8,379 bases of DNA from Oceanospirillaceae bacterium (GTDB lineage: Bacteria > Pseudomonadota > Gammaproteobacteria > Pseudomonadales > Balneatricaceae). The notes under the pieces were generated by a model. The model was given only the letters and a program-made list of their open reading frames with translations, was not told the DNA's origin and ran no database searches. The position numbers and the translations under genes were made by a program. This document shows positions 7,022 through 8,379 of the stretch, piece after piece; position 1 is the stretch's first letter; each line of letters starts with the position of its first letter. Where the stretch lies: the NCBI GenBank assembly GCA_003497765.1, contig DNNY01000109.1, positions 1-8,379 of the forward strand. The letters run 5' to 3'.

Positions 7022-7046
7022 GTGGTTCTTCTTTATTCCAGCAGGC

Positions 7047-7966
<920 letters not shown>

Positions 7967-8379
7967 TTATCCCGGAATAGTTAGGTTACTGCTTATAGTA
8001 TATAAATGTGTTTGGAATAGGTCACGTATTCTTGCCAAGGCGGCATCATTTTCACCTTCAAAACGCAAAACTAACAAAGGTGTCGTGTTCGATGCCCGCA
8101 CTAGGCCCCAGCCATCTGCAAAGTCTACCCGAAGGCCATCAATGGTTGATACTTTGCCACTATCATAGGGCCACCTTTGCAACTGCTCGACCAGCGCAAA
8201 TTTCTCGTTTTCAGCGACGGCAATATTGATTTCCGGCGTACTCTTGTCTTCGGGGAAACGGGCAAATAGGCCATCTGCATCAAGTTCGCTAGCAGCCAAG
8301 ATTTCACATAATCGGGCGGCACTGTAGAGTCCATCATCAAAGCCATACCAACGTTCTTTAAAGAAAATATGACCACTCA
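7967..8379 (-). CDS. algC: Phosphomannomutase/phosphoglucomutase, C-terminal part (runs off the right edge)
   Basis: This is the last 136 complete codons of an alpha-D-phosphohexomutase of the AlgC type, which interconverts the 6- and 1-phosphates of mannose or glucose for exopolysaccharide and LPS precursors. The frame enters from the right edge with SGHIFFKERWYGFDDG, which follows the GEMSGH sugar-binding loop of the family. STPEINI and the domain 4 block come next, with TIDGLRVDFADGW and the phosphate-binding loop RASNTTP. P. aeruginosa AlgC has about 463 residues, so roughly 70 percent or more of the gene is missing. A TTG at 8299 can be read as a start, but the homologous residues continue upstream of it, so it is internal. 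argB starts 3 nt after the stop. The exact family member (AlgC, ManB or a longer fusion) cannot be settled from this fragment. Confidence 0.93.
   Translation of the reverse strand, partial: SGHIFFKERWYGFDDGLYSAARLCEILAASELDADGLFARFPEDKSTPEINIAVAENEKFALVEQLQRWPYDSGKVSTIDGLRVDFADGWGLVRASNTTPLLVLRFEGENDAALARIRDLFQTHLYTISSNLTIPG

Noticed and set aside
8125..8376. 83-residue open frame on the minus strand at the right edge
   Set aside because: It is out of frame with the clear algC-type reading frame (SGHIFFKERWYGFDDG through RASNTTP) that covers the same bases.

Overview
The window is a housekeeping stretch of a gammaproteobacterial chromosome. Its order, algC-argB-slmA / pyrE / crc-like gene / rph / yicC / gmk, combines the Pseudomonas arrangement (rph, crc, pyrE, argB and algC in one neighbourhood) with the slmA-pyrE pairing seen in enterics. 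Moderate GC and this gene order suggest a Pseudomonas-related or Cellvibrio-like (possibly marine) gammaproteobacterium; this is inference, since no rRNA or species marker is present. No mobile element, tRNA, rRNA, CRISPR array or prophage was seen.

Left side (1-2930): gmk (guanylate kinase) runs off the left edge on the minus strand. Next come a minus-strand EamA/DMT membrane transporter, a divergent plus-strand two-domain chromate-family transporter (chrA-like), and a minus-strand pterin-4a-carbinolamine dehydratase (phhB). These three genes lie between gmk and yicC, which are close neighbours in many gammaproteobacteria, so they look like an accessory insertion.

Middle (2979-5766): yicC (endoribonuclease family, minus) is divergent from rph (RNase PH, plus), which ends in a clear rho-independent terminator. 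A minus-strand exonuclease III-fold gene follows. Several of its nuclease active-site residues are replaced at the positions where Pseudomonas Crc has lost them, so it is better read as a Crc-type RNA-regulation protein than as a repair nuclease. Its upstream region holds a strong extended -10 promoter and lies back to back with pyrE.

Right side (5767-8379): pyrE (pyrimidine synthesis, plus) converges with slmA (nucleoid occlusion, minus). slmA lies downstream of argB (arginine synthesis) and of the 3' end of an algC-type phosphomannomutase/phosphoglucomutase gene that enters from the right edge. algC and argB are 3 nt apart and argB and slmA 45 nt apart, so all three could share a transcript.

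Functionally the window covers nucleotide supply (gmk, pyrE), RNA processing and post-transcriptional control (yicC, rph, crc-like), arginine and sugar-phosphate metabolism, and division control. No clearly new system was recognised. The observations most worth checking are the degenerate nuclease site of the Crc-like protein with A-rich Hfq/Crc-type motifs nearby, the inserted transporter/phhB block, the extended RNase PH N-terminus, and a triple 10-bp tandem repeat over the argB stop codon.
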